64,000 nt of DNA from Rhyacophila brunnea (GCA_022495005.1 JAGYXB010001967.1:186001-250000); one strand, 5' to 3'. Counted from the first letter of the stretch, positions 25,935-39,482 are shown. A program made the numbers and translations. The notes: generated from the sequence alone by a model not told the origin.

Positions 25935-27684
25935 AATTCCATTTTCAAATAATATAACAATGAATATTTACTCAATTTGAGGAATAATGGATGCTTTAGT
26001 TATTGTTTTCACTAAGTATTAATAAGAGGGTTGTAATTAAGTACACATACATACAGCTTGACCATTACCATATAAGCGTAAATAGTTTTTATAGATCTAG
26101 TAAATATTGATAGACAGATTGAAGCTTTGAACATAAATAAAATCATATTACATTTAAAATAAGACACAGGATAATTTTTAAATGGTTAAATCACACGTAT
26201 AGAAGTGTGTCGCTGTACACTATGTAGCCCGATCGTAATAATTACCTACCCGTATTATTAGAGTGAACATCTTAACAGAACTTGTGTTTGTTAATAATAA
26301 GTCCGCGAGATAATGTGATGGTGTGGTGAATGTTTGTAAAATAAATAATATGATTAGTGTAGAGACACGGGCATGGTTAAAAAAAGGATTTCGTTAATAT
26401 AACATAATTGTTTGTATGTTTATAAAGTAATGTTGGAATGATCCGTTCAAAATAGCGTGCAAAATACGTTGGTTGGTTCAATAATGGGAAGTCCTATTTG
26501 ATAAACTATTTTTTTAATCAACGAATAATTCACATGATTTGAGAATGTTACATTTTTTATTGAATATATGTACATCATTTGAAAATACCTCATAAGCATA
26601 GCTATTATAAAAAAATAATGAAAAAATACGAAGCTGGAATTTGTAATTCGCTTCAGTTGCATATATACCTGTTAGTTAAAATTGCTTTGGCCCAAACCCG
26701 ATAGATAAAGATTACAGTCATATGCAGCGTTGAACCTATATATTGTTCTTAAATATGTACCTATGTGAGTATTTTAAAATAATGTAAGTTTTATGTTAGT
26801 TAAAAGTCGGATTTTAATAAAAAATATAAAAATTCCTTTTTATATGCGGTTAATTTTGAAGAATAAACAACGCGTAAGTTCGTACGTGGAGTTTCGTACG
26901 TGGAGTTAATTAATATACTGTCCTCAGTTAAAATTCTTGGAAGTCCGTTAAAAGTGCACAATAAATATATAAACAGACGGTCTTATTGTGGTTTTTTTTC
27001 TTTCAATATCCCACTTATGTCAAGTCACTGATCTGTCTACAAGGTTTACATGTTTTTTTACGATCACTGCGCTCTATTTTTTCTTTAATTTATAAATACA
27101 CACATGCAGAATACTATTGAGATATCTAGGACATGGCGTATGCTGTAAAAAAAAGTGTTACTCATACAGGGCAAATACAATGAAATATAACGAAATTAGA
27201 TTTTATGAAAAACAGTTGTAATATTAATGCGATACAAAATAGCCACTAAGAAAATTAAAAAAAAATACGTATACTCAAAGAACACAATGAAATTCTAACG
27301 AAACTTGTAGAATTACATTGCAAATTCTCAACAAAATAATATTATCCCAGTTTTAAATTGTTTTAGTCTTCAGTTGATATACTTTGAAGATTTGTTTCAA
27401 TAATATACGATGTTTATAATACGGTAGTGTAGAATAACGGTTTGCGAAGATGTAAGAGAATAAATTGATAAAAATATCATGGTAATATCTGCTGAAGAGA
27501 GACCAAAACAACAGACTCAGTGAAGTCTTAAGGCAAGGTTCCGCCCTTATTAAAATGTTGCCTGTGCGATAAACCACTATTATAATACGTTTTACAATTG
27601 GTAGTACATTACAGTGATAGATAGATATGTTGTCAGGATTTTTTTATTTAGCTAAAACATCGTTTAAACAGAGTGTATACGGCG

Positions 27685-27788
27685 GAGCAACGGGATGCTG
27701 GTTTGACCTGGAACGAAGCAAGAAGACTGGTGAGCGACAGGGATTCTTGGAGGCGCCGCGTGGTGTCCATATGCTCCAGTTAAGGGGC
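27685..27788 (+). mobile_element. LINE remnant: polyprotein C-terminus
   Basis: The frame E-Q-R-D-A-G-L-T-W-N-E-A-R-R-L-V-S-D-R-D then S-W-R-R-R-V-V-S-I-C-S-S and a stop matches the usual non-LTR C-terminal end (G-L-T-W-x-E-A ... D-R-x-x-W-R). About 120 bp of further GC-rich sequence, to the palindrome TACCCCAACGGGGTA (about 27922-27936), is probably its 3' UTR or an adjoining repeat. Confidence 0.7.
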
Positions 27789-28917
27789 GGATATGGCAAA
27801 AGAAGAAAACATCGTCTGTTTCATGGAAAACCGCCATTGCTCTCAAAAGTTGTTATATTTTTATTAGTTACTTCATTCGTCGCCTTTTATAATGTGTCGC
27901 CCCTAAGCAACGCATGACCTGTCTACCCCAACGGGGTAATTACTCATTGTACAGACTAAGTAATAGCAATTCAAAAGAGTATTTTTTCCTAATAACAAGT
28001 ACGGGTGAAGTGAAAATATTGCATTCTTGTATTTTACACATTGTTTATATCTATTTTATTCAGTGTTCATTTATTCATACGTATATACAGGTTTAATATT
28101 TATAAACAATATATTGTGCTTTACTTCAAGTAACATAAAAACAGTAAGAAAAACATAGACTTCGCCTGAAATGTGCACTACTTAAATAACAATAACTACT
28201 TATATAATAATGACACTGTTTACTTTCTCTACATCATTTTCTCTCTCATAATTTTTAACTTTCATTGTGATATAATATTATGGCCATAATTGCAATATAA
28301 GTGGGTATTGCAATATTTGATGTGATATTAAAATGCTCATGTTAATGTGTAACATACAATTCAATGAATTTGTATTTTTTATGTCACCTTTACTATTAAC
28401 AATTATGTTACACTTAAGTTCAATGTCTTTTATAGAAAAAAAAACACTTAATAGATTATTAGTTTTGTTTCAATTAAACAACAATCAATGGATATAAACG
28501 CGAACTAATAAAAGTAAATAATACGTCACATATTATGAGGTTATGCACCGTAGAAAAGAATGATATGTGTCCTAGAGAAACGAATGGAACTTTGGAGTTA
28601 TCTATCCACTGCATAAGAAAAGAGACCCATGGATGGTCCAATTAAAGAGGAATAATCAGCGATGTCAATGCAGCGTTTTTGTAGTCAGATCAATCTATGT
28701 AGTATTTTTTTTTATGTATCGAACATGCAAAATTCGTATGTGATGTAAGGTGGTATGTCGGAAACAGCTTAAAATTTACGTTTAGTATTCAATACCTTAC
28801 CAACTAAATAAAACTTTACAAGCAACATTTCCGTGATGAAATAAATTTCGTGCTAGCATTCATTTTTTCTACGATCATTGTACTCGTGAATTTTTTTTTC
28901 CATTCCAATTATGAATT

Positions 28918-29248
28918 ATTTAAATTCTAGTGGATTTAAGTTTTGTACTATTCCATTTGACTCGTTTTTTGCGACCCGGGTTTCGCCTTTCGGCATCTTC
29001 AGGCACTATGTGCACCCATCAAAATGTAAATACATACTGACAACGATACAATTAATACATAATTCTAACAAATATAATAAATTAATACAATAAAATAGGT
29101 GAAAACCTTATCACCCACATATTAAGTCAAGGATCACAATAAAAATATATCCAACCAATTTGAAGTTGCCGAAAGGCGAAACCCGGGTCGCAAAAAACGA
29201 CTTAAATGGAATAGTAGGTACAAAACTTAAATCCATTAGAATTTAAAT
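28918..29248. mobile_element. fold-back repeat carrying hammerhead-like motifs in both arms
   Basis: The two 86-bp arms, 28918-29003 and 29163-29248, are inverted copies. The outer part is ATTTAAATTCTA(G/A)TGGATTTA, followed by GTTTTGTAC, then GTTTTTTGCGACCCGGGTTT and CGCCTTTCGGC. Read outward from the loop, each arm gives GCCGAAAGGC, then GAAA, CCCGGG and GTC. In the left arm (read on the minus strand) this is preceded by CTGAAGA. The arrangement resembles hammerhead ribozyme cores known from Penelope-like retroelements. No coding sequence is present. Confidence 0.7.
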
Positions 29249-30799
29249 TTAAATTACATCAAGTACCTACCTTCGGTCGATATTATTAATATTATGAATT
29301 ATTCATTTGAAATACTCGTTTGTAGATATTTTTAAATTTGAGAAAGTCTAGTTTTATTATTACCATTTAACTTATTTTCTTACTCTATCTGGCATATTTT
29401 GGTTGGAATACGACCGTACAGATTCCTCTCTAACATGACCCACAAGCCTTTCAATCACCGCGGTGGTTATTATTCTAGATTTGTAATCATGTCTTTTATC
29501 TATTTAGCTATTGTGTCTACTTTAATACTTGGGTATGAGGGAATATTCTGGAATTATTATACCAATGGTACATACAGACATATAACCACAAAACTCATAT
29601 TGTCAAATATTATGATGCTCTGCATTGATTCTATTAAAGTGTTTTCGTGAATAATATATTAAAGAAATACATTTTTTCAGAGGTTAGCCAAAATAATACA
29701 TTAAATTTGGACTAACCTATGAATAACCTCATGTCGTGCTTTGTATCTTCATTCAAAAATATAATAAGTCACAATATAATCACGACAGTTTGATTATCAC
29801 AAATCGTTGTATTGTCGCCATAATAATACTATTTATTACACACACACCTAAACGAATAATTATGTTCATGGGTACTTAATTAAAACCTTTTTAGAGAATA
29901 TTAAGTTAAAATATTCTACGTTATTTAATTTGATCATATACCACAGGACACAACACAGAATCCGTAAGATGTCATAATTAATAAAAAATATATAATTATT
30001 ACAATATGCCTTCTGGATGGTAAGAGAAAAAGTGGTTCGAAGGAACGATTGGACTGGATAAGGCGGTGCGAATAGCAGGCATAGACGATAGAACCAGTGG
30101 TAGGAATTCCGGGCGCGCAAATACATCGTAGACCTCAATCGCACATGCTGCGTAAATAGTGGATTTGCCTACAACATGCATAAGTTTAGGATTATTCCCT
30201 TTGATTGGGTGACTTTTTGACCTCCACCAAACTGATGTGAACGTGTTAAACCGATTTGAAGCAGGGAACACACAATTATATTTTGTGGTTTGAAGCTGTG
30301 CCGGTGTTTCTGTAGTGATAGCTTTGTATTTACTGATAATAAGATTTTGTGTGATTGTGGATTTTTTCTATGTTGACACCTAAACCCTGACATTAAAAGA
30401 ATGAAGAATATTATAGAAAGGTACACAAATAGTATGTTTTTGAAGAATTGGTATTACATAATATTTTTGTGGTTTCGGAATAAAAGTGCTTAAATCAGTT
30501 TGGTTGCAGTTGATAATTGATTTTTAAATAAATCACAGTTTTCAAAATACTCTTGCTTAGAAGTTAATTGGTGTATCTTTTTTTTTTAATTATTTAACAT
30601 TATTTATGAATAATGATTTTTTTAATATTGTGTTATATTCAATGATTTGAATAAGTAATTTTATCATTTTAATCTATTCGTATAAATTCTATAAGTATCT
30701 ATTTATTTTGCTTACATGTGACAAAATCTATGTACACAAAAAAGAGCACACTTCTTTACACACATTGGCATCAATATCTTAATTTTGTAGAAACGCGAC

Positions 30800-31136
30800 T
30801 TAAGAGCATACTTCAGTGAAACGGCAAATAATTTTCAACTATAGGTGCGACGAAATTTTGGACTCGCTGGCAATCGGATAGCGAAAGTCGAGCTGTGAAC
30901 ACGTCAATTTGTTTCGTGATGGCTACGGGGGTATTAGTTCTTAAATCGTGTAAAGATGACTAAAAAACGTTACCCATTTACTTAAAAAAAAAACATGTAA
31001 ATGAATATATTATTATTGTTACTGATAAAAACAGAACGTTAAATGGACGCACGTTCGGCACGCGTCATTTGCACAATCCGCGCATCGCCTAGCCACGATC
31101 TTTTTAGACCATGCCTCAACTGAGGTATAGCCTTAA
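30800..31136. mobile_element. TTAA-bounded family B, copy 2 (simple form, 337 bp)
   Basis: TTAA stands at both ends. It begins TTAAGAGCATACTTCAGTGA and ends TGAGGTATAGCCTTAA. The terminal inverted repeats are imperfect: the reversed right end reads TTAAGGCTATACCTCAGT. It lacks the 450-bp core of copies 1 and 3 and so defines the minimal unit. Confidence 0.82.
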
Positions 31137-32078
31137 GAACTTTTCGCCTGCAAACACAGATTGAATGGTGTGAGTTTTGCAAAATATGAGCAGTTGCTTT
31201 GAGTTACAAACCGTTCAAAAGTCTAAAAATACACGAAAACATGTAATAATTGCGACTCTGATGATGGTGTAATAAATCGAAAAAGCTATCAATCAAACTC
31301 ATAAAAGTATCAATTAAAAAAATGCGTGTTTCTCGCAATACAGTAAATAATGAAATATTCCTCAAAATTTTATAGAATCCATCAAGATGTAGGTCAATAT
31401 TTTTACGAGTTAAAATTGTGGAGGTGCGCGGGAAAACCAGCCGAGATTCCAAGTACTCATTGCCAATGATATGAGTGATATTGATTTACTATGCACAGTG
31501 GGTATCGAAGTTTTAAAAAGTATTCGATGTAAACTTGGCATACAGTCGGTAGGTCGCGTTAAAGAAAAATACAGATTACTTCACAAATGACTAATTCGTA
31601 AAACAGTAACCTCGATATTGAAGTGAAGTGTGAACTTGAAACAGATATCTATCATAATCATAACGAACTTGAAAATTTGTAAAACCTAACACAGACACAG
31701 TTCGATATAATTATATTATACAATACCTACTGACTATATCCCTACGTATAAACTTTTACATTAGAATTGATTGGCGATTGCGTCATATTCTATGTTTTAG
31801 TATAATACTAGGTATTGTTGTTTATTATGTTTCAAATACGGCAAAAATACTAAATTTATAAAAAAATCTATAAATTTTTTCTCGGTAGTTCCCACATGGT
31901 CACGAATAGCAATCGCTATTTTTCAGCAATAAGCTTCTCTATCAGCCTGCCTCAGGGTAGAGTGAAGGTCGAGCTTAATAAGCCCCTTTAATTTGGACAC
32001 TCAAGCAAGAATGCAATACAAAATTACTAACTTCTCCAGACTATTAGTCGACATAGGCTGATGAATCAGTATCTGCTC

Positions 32079-32327
32079 TACACAAGGCGGCTATCGATGG
32101 TAGTTTATCATATTTACTGATTGAGGCGGTTAATCGTTATTATAAGTTAACCGTATAAACTGTCAAAAAGAACTAATGTTTTAACAGCCTATATTGGCTG
32201 TGTTAGCTTTTAGAGCGAGATAAACAGTTTTGTCAGTTTAGACGGCTGACTTATTGTAAAAATTATAATACCTCGATACATAAATATGATAAAGTGATAA
32301 TATTTACCACGATAGTCGCCTTGTGTA
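32079..32327. mobile_element. TA-flanked MITE (245 bp)
   Basis: Left CACAAGGCGGCTATCG and right CGATAGTCGCCTTGTG form a 16-bp TIR with one mismatch, directly flanked by TA on both sides (32079-32080, 32326-32327). TA duplication fits the Tc1/mariner group. The interior is non-coding, with a small palindrome around AACAGCC-TATATT-GGCTGT. Confidence 0.78.
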
Positions 32328-34106
32328 TAGAAAAGACCACTGGTGCACATCCAAGAGCCGTTCCATTATTTTTAGTGTCTGGATTAATTCGTTTTGTATT
32401 ATATCCAAGTATCTTAAACTACTAAAACAATTACAAGTATTTCTATCAAATTAGTATAAACAGGGTAAATAACGATTTCTAGTATTGGCTTTATAGCACA
32501 TAAATTCACAGTGAATATATAAAGAAAAATATATTTCTTTAATATAAATATATGAGCATAGTATTTCCAGCACGTTCTCGAAGAATATGTCCGAAAAAGG
32601 ATCTACTTCTACTGATGCATTACTGATTCACTATACTACTAGTATTGGACCTTATAGCCTATTGTAGTGTTAAAAATAAAATATAATATATTTGTAATTA
32701 AAAATAAATAAAATAAAAGCACTGTTTTTTCTATGTTTTAAATATTATGTTTTAACATATAACTACATATTTGTATCATTCTGTAATAATGTAAGAGAAT
32801 AAATCTGTCAAGTAAAAGTATAATATTATGTAGGTAGTATGCACATATTTGTTCAAAAAGTGGGTAAATAAATATACATAACAGTTAAATCAGTTACTAC
32901 TTGAAAATCAATGCCACGCTTTAACAATCAATTTCTTAGAATATTGTAAGTATGTAGGTACATACTACGGGTGAAATATTATTCATTGTATAGTGGAAAA
33001 ACAGGTCAGTATAACGTTAATAAGAAGTAATACTTATATAAATAGTGTTTAAGTGTGATTAACAAGTTTTATATACGATACTAGGAAACGTTACTGAGAT
33101 GTATAGAAATTTGATAGACGGAAATGGTTCACGGATTTTTAAATGACATTTTCGAAAACGACGATAGTATACTTAATTTGTTGCTTAAAATAAAAACAAA
33201 AGTAAAAGGGTACACCGAGAAAAATATAAAGTAGGTACTTACTATACTGACTATAAATGTGTGACTTTACTAGAAAGAGTTTACCAATTCCAAGGAGAGT
33301 TATTTTTTTTTATAATTAAGCTGCACTATGAATTAGCTTCCCTTCTATATATAAAGAAAATTTATATAAAGAGCGGAGTTGTTCAATTTCCGATATTGGA
33401 TATTTCGCACCTGCAGTTGGGTGTTTTGTCAGAAGAACGATAACGCATTTATTTATAGGTTTAGAAGTTTGAAATTTTGAGTGAGCATAGAAAACATGCT
33501 TTAAAACAAAATGCCATCAAAATCTCAATTTAGGTCAAAAGTGTTGTTAGCTGGTTTGCAGATTAATCAGTCGTTATGCTGGCTTCTTATTTACATACAT
33601 TTAGATGTAACGCTACTTTAAGGCTCGCACGCGTATGTCGGCGTTTATGGCTTCAAAACACGCCAATGTGTAAAGGGAATATCTTGGAGCATTGAAAGAT
33701 GGCAGTCTGTTTTAAGTTTTGTTATAATTTACGTATGACATAAGGGTATTTAAATTTTTTACAGTGGAAAATCTGAATAATGATCATTCTTCGTATAAAA
33801 AAAGTTTCCTTTACATTTTGTAACACTAACACAATATAGTGCTTGATATTAACGTAGCCCTGGTAACTATATCTAGTGATAAACTCATTGAATTTTTATT
33901 TTATGTACGGTTTTGCAATTTCGATAAGTATTATCAATATAATAATGGTCAACATTATTCATTTAAGAAAGAAAAATATGCCGATTTCCTGATTTATAAA
34001 ATTTGCTAATAGAGTTAATCAAAATGCTTGCAGTTTTTGACATAATGATAATAAATCGTAGAGTGGTTTTTTCTTGCAACTACTTTGAATTGCAACTAAT
34101 TTAGAA

Positions 34107-34340
34107 GCCATCCATAGACTGAAACCGTATGCGGTTTAGAACCGTGTGTCATAATAAACATATGATTTCTGTTCGTGAAAATATATTTTCACAAAGTGTA
34201 TTTTTATAAAGCATCTGATCATATCCGTTAATACCGTATACACTCACAAACTTAGTAAAAATATATTTTCATGAACAGAAATCATAAGTTTAGTATGGCA
34301 CACGGTTCTAAACCGCATACGGTTTCAGTCTATGGATGGC
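34107..34340. mobile_element. fold-back MITE with about 90-bp arms
   Basis: GCCATCCATAGACTGAAACC opens the left arm, and the right arm is its inverse, ending GGTTTCAGTCTATGGATGGC. Arm matches continue through CGTATGCGGTTTAGAACCGTGTG and GATTTCTGTTC-TGAAAATATATTTT. Only about 50 bp separates the arms. No clear TSD and no coding sequence are seen, so the superfamily is unassigned. Confidence 0.8.
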
Positions 34341-37139
34341 CTCTTAATCGTTAAATGTGTACACGTCTTTTTAGTTTCACTTTCCTATAATTATGCCTAA
34401 TCTCATCGTTCAAAAAGGCGTTCATCAATATCTCTGGCGTACACAATATATGCGTTAGTAACGTTCTCTGTTCATAGATTGCACATTTTATTGGTATCAC
34501 CCTTGACATTCAATTGGTGGAAGTATTTTAATATTTCTAGATACCTACCGATGTTAAGATTACACCGCCATCTTTAATAATCAAATATTTCACACTTTAA
34601 ATAACCAACAATTTCTTAGACACAATTTAATTGGTTATGTGGGAATGATTGGTTGCATCGAATATTCACAGATAATAAACTATTTTATCTACCTAATACA
34701 GTAACAATTAGATTTCAACAAAATTTAGAGAACAAGATATTGTAAACGTTGTGAAATTGATATCGAATCATTCAGGTCGTCTGCTAGTCGCGAAATGATC
34801 CATAATACGCGTCGTCGAAACAAATACATACTGAAATGTAAAAACATTGGCAATATTTGGGTCGTTCATAATAATTATGGATCAAGTCCATTTTTCATAG
34901 AATTCGATTTCAGCATCTAGATAAAACAGATTTCTATATTGTGTGTTAATATCACAATCGTAGCTCTGCAATTTTCCGCATAAATGGCAATACTAGTATT
35001 GATAAGACAAGAAATTGAATATGAACCATGTCCATTTTGACAGTTCCTTCAGCAATATAAAGAGTTATTTATTAAAAGAGTATTTATTAATTTGCTAATA
35101 TTAATAAAGCCTGAATTTAATTTATGTTTCGACTATTTATTATAATGTATTTATTTACTATATGGTAAGGATATACAGTGAAAACATTCCTGAATTTTAA
35201 CTTTCGGTCCAAACCTCTCAGGATCCATTTTGATGGACTTGATCTATAATTATTTTGAAACACCCATTTATGTTTCAAATAATAATTTTTCGTGTATTAA
35301 ATCTAATACATACATATATCTTTTAACGTCACTTTCAAGCTGGGGCGACAATTGAAGAGGTCTTTTTCGATTGAGTAATGATATTATACTATAAAACCTG
35401 CGATAAAAGGAAAATGATAAACATTATAATATTATATAGAATTATAGAATTTGGTATGGAAAGGAATGGTACATATCTTTGCAGACCTGCGTCGACTGCG
35501 TAATTACGTAATCATTTAAGGAAAAATATGGACGGACAAAAAATTGTCTCAGAGATTTAATTTGTTTACGAATCAGAAAACAAAATAACTGAGAATATCA
35601 ATAATTAAAAATTACTAAGTACAATGATAAAGTGAGCATATAAAACATACGATTACCGCTTTTATTTCTCCAAATAATAATATGTATCTGAGAGCCATAT
35701 TATTGTATCTCAAAAAAAAATATAATGTTAATCTAAAGGTTCAAATAGACTATATGACGATCGGGCACATATATGCTAAGAGCGATTTAGTGTATATGAT
35801 CAAATCTATGCCATTCCGACATTTATACATACATATTGTATGACAGCTATGACATTGTATTCACACTCTGTGACACCCTGTAACACAGGACGCCAACATA
35901 AGAAACGGGTTTTCGACATATATATGACCGATCGTCATAGAGTGTATTTGAAGCATTAGACCATAGATACATCTAGACGCCACCCATTGCATTGCTAAAT
36001 GAAGCTGTGCGGAGTGCCATTGGCTGTGGGCGAGCGAACGCATTCGTATAAAAATGTCTGAAACCATAGACCATTTCGCTAGTGCTCGCCCAAAGTGCTC
36101 GCACTAGACGCTCAGAATTAAAATATAATTTTCTATTTTTTTACGTTATATAGTATTTTTAAGCGGTCAAAATGCAACCATTAGTTAAAAATATTCATAA
36201 TTTAAGTTATTTTAAAGAAACACGGTCACTTGATATTAAATTATATAATAATATACAAATAAATTATCACGAACATGTATCAACTTACCTATGAAACGTA
36301 ATACCATCTTCTTGCTTATCAGTACGGCTACCACATTTTAATACAACATACAGAACCATCTTTTCTACTTAATTAACTAAAAATATTTACCGCTGACTTT
36401 ATGTTTAACACCAAAAATATCAACTTTAGCAATACGCGCTCGCAGGTTATCGACGCTTAGTTAAGCAATAAACTAAGATTTGGCGGCTACGCCGACAACA
36501 AAATCTTTTACACATCTGTAAACCTTTTATCTTACTCTAGCGCGTGTTGCAGAGATTATAAGGGTGCCGAATACTTTCTCACTCGCACTTATGCATCGTT
36601 TTTGTTCAGGCCTTGATGTTAATGTAATTACGGATGTTTTAAAATCTGGTTTTAGAATTTTAGCCTGAATATATATTATTATGAATAGACTAAAAGTGTA
36701 AACTGAGTCTGACATAATGATAATTTAGGTGCAAAGAATTATTTGTACCTACTACCTACTTAAGTCATTTTCATCAATATTGGAATAAACTTTCTGGCTC
36801 TGAGGTAAAGGCTATGTTACGCGAATGTTTTTTTTATTGTTTTACAAAATGTAATTTTAAAAAGTGTCGATGAATTAGTTTGCTGGAAAATAGTTTTGAA
36901 GACGGAATTCGGTCCTGTAATTTTTGATAGAATAATTGAAACGTAAAATTCACGTTTATTATTATTTACATAGCAAGTGGCAGTTAAGATTAGATGAAAC
37001 CTTGAATTCCAACATCTTTGATGCGAGCATAAAATTATAATTATTTGAAAAAGGAATACGCACCAAGTACAGATATTATCACACAAACAAAACTGCATGA
37101 AAATTATTAGTAAATAACAAGTAAACGAATATACAGACC

Positions 37140-37298
37140 TACAAACTTATCTGAAGAATAGGATGGGGGAGCCACTGTCGAAAACTACCCAATCAAGACA
37201 CGTAACTGGAAAAAATCTGACATTCGAATGACATTTTCAAAATAGCGTCGTATGGTAGTTTGTAGTTCATTTTTAGCCATTCTACAGATAAGTTTGTA
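37140..37298. mobile_element. TA-flanked MITE family E, copy 1 (155 bp)
   Basis: CAAACTTATCTG and CAGATAAGTTTG are perfect 12-bp inverted ends flanked by TA. The interior ('gggggagccactgtcgaaaac', then 'ccaatcaaga') recurs at 59239-59385. Confidence 0.78.
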
Positions 37299-38174
37299 CC
37301 CACTGCATTGCAATAATTCGAAGATGGTGGGCGTTAATGGAAGACAATATTATATAATATTTATAATATCTTGACAAAAATGACTATATGGATCATTTGT
37401 TTTTATTTTACTTTTACATTTTTACCATGCCCATTTAGTTCTCTTTTTGCGATGTCATTAGTGTTTTTAAATTTGAAATGAGAACAATATTATATTACAA
37501 TTGCATACTGTTTACTGGATCCTCTATGGACATTTAACATTAAAATTAAATGAAAATCGTGCATTGATTTAAGCCACGGCTTTGGCATTTCACGTATTTC
37601 CGATGCAATTGAAAATAGGTACATAATATTTACACTTTAAAATAATAAAATGATAACGTAACACAGAGATTAGGTATTAATATTATACTATAATTTTATA
37701 ATAATATTCATATGAGTTTGTGTATTTAGAGACACAGGTGGCTGTAGTGTTCTTTCTTCACTCCCCATATCTCCCCCCGGAATACAGGTTGCGCGGCCAA
37801 TTGAAAACAAATCCTATTTAAATAAACACATGCTATAAAGACATGGCCCAACATGATGATGCGTCTAAACCGAGTGATTTATTATTTTAAATTAAAAAAA
37901 TTGCAGAAAAACATATTTGAAATTGCCTAATAATAATTATTGGAATAAGCAGACTGAAACCAAAACAGTTTAATTTAAATCGACTATTATATATTTAACT
38001 TTTAAGATGCAACGTCAAAATATGTTTATTTAACGTCATTTAAATGCACTGTTATTTGCTGTAAATGGGACACAGAAAATTAAACAAATATAATAAGTGT
38101 GTCCTTTATTTGTCGTTTCAGCGCAATGACATAATACATTGAATAACAAATTGTAGGATTTAATGGGAAGGCTA

Positions 38175-38235
38175 TTTATAAACGCTCGCATTCAGAGGCA
38201 CGACGTTCAGGAGTTCGAATCCCACGGTAAGTTCA
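38175..38235 (+). repeat. tRNA-like B-box relic
   Basis: GGAGTTCGAATCCCAC near 38210 fits a pol III B box inside a T-arm-like hairpin. Upstream 'aaacgctcgcattcagaggc' could be a worn anticodon arm. No A box can be placed. Confidence 0.3.
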
Positions 38236-39284
38236 AATTTTCAGTCTCTTTTTTATATACTGTTCAATGTACGTTTGATTTAAGGAGAGTATCAAATCAG
38301 TTGGTTAACAACAAGTAAAATCAGACTAGCAAGAAAGCCTATAATCTGAGGGTGTAATAAGTATATCATTTTTGTTAAAATCTTTAACGTAACTAATAGC
38401 GATAAGTTATTTTCCTATCGTACTCTAAATTCAATATAGGTAGTATTAAAATAAATTATCCATGTGGAATGAATCTTTATTATGTATATAGATGAATTCA
38501 TTATTCCGGATAGGTACGTAATCAAATCACGCAAATACAGTGATGTTCACATTAGTCTGTTAAATAATATGTGCTGAGCGAATGACTAAACGTTTTCGTC
38601 AAACAGTTCTAAATTGTGTGGTTCATACCTTCCGTCTGGAGCGGAAGTCATGAGGCATTATGATAGGTCAAAATAATCACCGATATCACATCATTTCTTC
38701 CGAGGTCTTTGTACTTCATATAACAAGTGGTGACACCTTCTAAATAATATTTCTAACCAGTGGAAGAGTACCTCTGTTATATTTGAATATTGAATACATG
38801 CAATATAATATAAAGATAGAATATTTATATACTTAATTCGTAAATCCACTGTAGTAGGGTTATTAAGAAGAGAATGTATTGAGATAAATCCTGTTTGCAT
38901 TATTAATTATTTTTCCTATCAATTCTTAGTGGAACGACATGTTCGTCAGAGATTTATTAGTACTTGTTCCACAATAACAAAATTATTACAATACATTCAA
39001 GACCGGTTTCGTCCAAACAGATATTATCAATTGGTTCAATTTAAAAAAATGTTTTGTTAATTCTGATTTTTGCGGAACATACAACAATGAAATTAAAGGA
39101 ACATCATGTTGTTTTTATCAAAAATATTTTTTAATAATATTATTTTTTCTGAATACTGTTTTTTTTTTAAACTTTAACCTGTTAATTACCGTTATTATGT
39201 TAAATTATATTGATACTGGGTCTAAAAACAATGCAGATTTGGTTAAATGACTAGTTTTAGTGTCAACAATTTAATAAAAATATC

Positions 39285-39482
39285 GGTACTGTTCGGTTAT
39301 CAGGAATACAGCGGAAAACACATTTTGAAAATACTCGATAGGTATACTGGATTATTTGTTAGTTTGGGTTAGTTTAGGTTAGGTAAGGTTATGTTTAGTT
39401 AGGTTAACCTAACAAATAATCTAGTTTATCGGCTGATTTCAAAATGTGTTTGCCGCTGTATTCCTGATAAACGAACAGTACC
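39285..39482. mobile_element. fold-back MITE with TTAGG-like centre (198 bp)
   Basis: The left arm starts GGTACTGTTCGGTTATCAGG and the right arm is its inverse, ending CCTGATAAACGAACAGTACC. The arms are about 80 bp and include AATACAGCGG and ACACATTTTGAAA. The loop has degenerate GGTTAG/GGTTAGG units. A fragment of this family ('ggattatttgttaggttagg') is at about 56570-56595. Confidence 0.78.

Larger units (their letters stand above)
18405..28900. other. intronic/intergenic tract between listed repeats
   Basis: Outside the tRNA-like relic (19484), family A copies and LINE tails (21143, 27685), this tract is AT-rich and shows no gene. A possible old LINE/SINE relic sits at about 22430-22540. 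Confidence 0.4.
29250..39284. other. intronic/intergenic tract between listed MITEs
   Basis: Apart from family B copy 2 and the MITEs at 32079, 34107 and 37140, no gene can be supported. The patch at 35845-36115 is less AT-rich and shares 'gtatttgaagcat' with 15450-15470, hinting at another old repeat. Confidence 0.4.

Noticed and set aside
29866..30426. Three overlapping minus-strand frames (80-90 codons) in a less AT-rich patch, with a hint of a Harbinger-like transposase
   Set aside because: No continuous alignment to conserved transposase motifs could be seen; left unannotated, though a BLASTx would be worthwhile.
39360..39412. TTAGG-like run as an interstitial telomere
   Set aside because: Units are degenerate and lie in the loop of a fold-back element that recurs near 56570, so it belongs to the repeat.
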